64,000 nt of DNA from Alphaproteobacteria bacterium (lineage in GTDB: Bacteria > Pseudomonadota > Alphaproteobacteria > Rhizobiales > Beijerinckiaceae): positions 62,001 to 126,000 of the forward strand of contig JAJPHH010000032.1 of the NCBI GenBank assembly GCA_021325385.1, in the 5' to 3' direction. The notes under the pieces are model-generated. The model had not been told where the DNA came from. It made no database searches and worked only from the letters and a program-made list of their open reading frames with translations. Below are positions 62,782 through 64,000 of this stretch, piece after piece; the first letter of the stretch is position 1; each line of letters opens with the position of its first letter. Both the position numbers and the translations under genes were made by a program.

Positions 62782-63819
62782 ATGACCGAGCGCCCCGACA
62801 TTGTTCAGCGCAGGCTGGCCGCCATCTTCATTGCGGACGTTGTCGGTTATTCTCGGCTGACCGGCGCCGATGAAGAGCGAATTCTTGCTCGATTGCGCAC
62901 TCTTCGCAGTGACCTCGTCGATCCAACGGTCGCGGTTCACCAGGGGCGAATAGTCAAAGGAACTGGGGACGGCGTGCTCGCCGAGTTCCGCAGTGTGGTC
63001 GAGGCGGTGCGCTGCGCCATCGAGGTGCAACGCGGGCTCGCGGAACGCAATGCTGGCCTACCGCTGGAACGCCGCATCCAATTTCGCATCGGCATTCACC
63101 TCGGCGATATTGTCGAGGAACCCGACGGCGACATTATGGGCGACGGGGTCAACATTGCGGCTCGCCTGGAGGGGATAGCAAAGCCCGGCGCGATTTCCCT
63201 GTCAGAGGACGCCTACCGCCAGGTCAAGGCGCGCTTGGAGATCGCGGCGCTGGATCAAGGGCTGATGCGGCTCAAAAACATCGCTGATCCAATGCGGGTC
63301 TATTCTCTTAATCCCGAGCGGCTGGTCGAAAATAGAACCGCTGGGCCGAAAAAGCGCCGGCATCTCACATCCGCTCTCGCGCGGATCGCGGCGCTGTCGG
63401 TTCTTGTCGGCGCGATTGGCTGGTATCTCAGCAGCCAGATAAAGACACAGACGGACCGACCGATGGCCTCGACGCCGACGGTTATCGAGCCGGGGGGTCC
63501 CTCGAAATCGGAAACCGAACCGCCGCGGGAACGGCCAGCCGCTCCGCCGCAAAAGGCGGAGCTTCGCCAATCTACGCCCGCGCCCGCCTCGCCCGCCAGC
63601 CCTTCGATTATGCGCCCGCCGAGTCACGCTGCGGCTCCGAGCAAGCCGGCCCAGACGCCCGCAGAGCCGCAGTATCCGTCTGCTCGATCGCCCTCAGCGG
63701 ACGGAGAGGGCGCCCCTGACAAGGCGATCATATGTGATGATCGTAACTGGATAGCCGGCGGAACCCCCGCCGGCGATCCTTCCGGGCAACGTTCCTTCTT
63801 CGTCTGCTCGAAGCCGTAA
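62782..63819 (+). CDS. Class III adenylate cyclase with proline-rich C-terminus
   Basis: A 345-residue cyclase starting MTERPDIVQRRLAA. The catalytic domain (about 8-180) has IFIADVVGYSRLTGADEERI, KGTGDGVLAEF and GDIMGDGVNIAARLEGI. A single membrane segment near residue 205 (IAALSVLVGAIGWYLSS) and a low-complexity Pro/Ala/Ser tail follow, ending in a short SFFVCSKP motif with cysteines. The tail after the membrane segment would be periplasmic if the cyclase is cytosolic. Confidence 0.88.
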   Translation: MTERPDIVQRRLAAIFIADVVGYSRLTGADEERILARLRTLRSDLVDPTVAVHQGRIVKGTGDGVLAEFRSVVEAVRCAIEVQRGLAERNAGLPLERRIQFRIGIHLGDIVEEPDGDIMGDGVNIAARLEGIAKPGAISLSEDAYRQVKARLEIAALDQGLMRLKNIADPMRVYSLNPERLVENRTAGPKKRRHLTSALARIAALSVLVGAIGWYLSSQIKTQTDRPMASTPTVIEPGGPSKSETEPPRERPAAPPQKAELRQSTPAPASPASPSIMRPPSHAAAPSKPAQTPAEPQYPSARSPSADGEGAPDKAIICDDRNWIAGGTPAGDPSGQRSFFVCSKP

Positions 63820-64000
63820 GTCCTCAGACGCGAATGTTCGTCATCGCCAAGGAGCAACTCGGGATTTGCGCCGCTTGAGTTCGGATTGGGCTCATGAACC
63901 GCAGTCCGGGCGCGAGGCGCCCGATTGGGGTCTGCAGACGACGCTCACATGATGCGGCGGCGCCTGAGCCGCGGCGACTGCTCCGCGGCTTTGCAAATTC
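63820..64000. other. Non-coding end of window
   Basis: About 180 bp after the last cyclase. I see no gene, strong hairpin or repeat that I can support; a gene may begin beyond the window edge. Confidence 0.3.

Overview
The window is high-GC alphaproteobacterial DNA. Conserved blocks point to the order Hyphomicrobiales (Rhizobiales), perhaps a Beijerinckiaceae/Methylocystaceae-like lineage: lepB-rnc-era, trpG-trpD-trpC-moaC-moeA, accB-accC and several class III adenylate cyclases. The order is an inference from gene order and protein style; the family is a guess.

Layout. (1) 1-7955: an amine/guanidino-compound cluster. A FadR-type regulator, an amino-acid ABC transporter and a class III aminotransferase read leftward; a gamma-glutamyltransferase and an agmatinase-family ureohydrolase read rightward. 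(2) 7979-30824: a 22.8-kb genomic island in the 3' end of tRNA-Phe(GAA). It has an integrase and Xis-like gene beside the tRNA, a one-base-altered copy of the tRNA 3' end at the far side, and an identical 10-bp putative integrase arm motif near both ends. It carries a phage-O-like replication gene with palindromes inside it, a hipBA module with three operators spaced exactly 50 bp apart, and a 16-kb leftward run of defence genes: an hsdR remnant, two methylase genes (one frameshifted and holding a (CT)9 repeat), a GIY-YIG helicase, a DUF262/HNH protein, and DruH-DruE, a type III Druantia core. GC content by eye is lower than in the flanks. (3) 30978-41909: metX-like acyltransferase, a secreted Cys/Ala/Pro protein, a 2OG oxygenase, accCB, a quinone oxidoreductase and a BMP-family (nucleoside-type) ABC transporter. 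(4) 42055-48736: lepB-rnc-era, then an accessory insert (a decayed MFS gene, a small unknown gene and a cobalt-type nitrile hydratase with its chaperone) before recO. (5) 48677-51474: FMN hydroxy-acid dehydrogenase, COG3618 lactonase/amidohydrolase and RraA-like gene. (6) 51884-63819: three class III cyclases around trpGDC-moaC-moeA, an SDR, a glycolipid-binding-like protein, a DUF6489 protein and an acyl-CoA synthetase.

The main item is the island's defence operon. Type III Druantia (DruE and DruH) is a known defence type, but here it sits directly behind a DUF262 gene and a restriction-like methylase/GIY-YIG helicase set. The genes are co-directional and tightly spaced or overlapping, and DruE has about 300 extra C-terminal residues that look phospholipase-D-like. 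Families were assigned by reading motifs; no database search was run.
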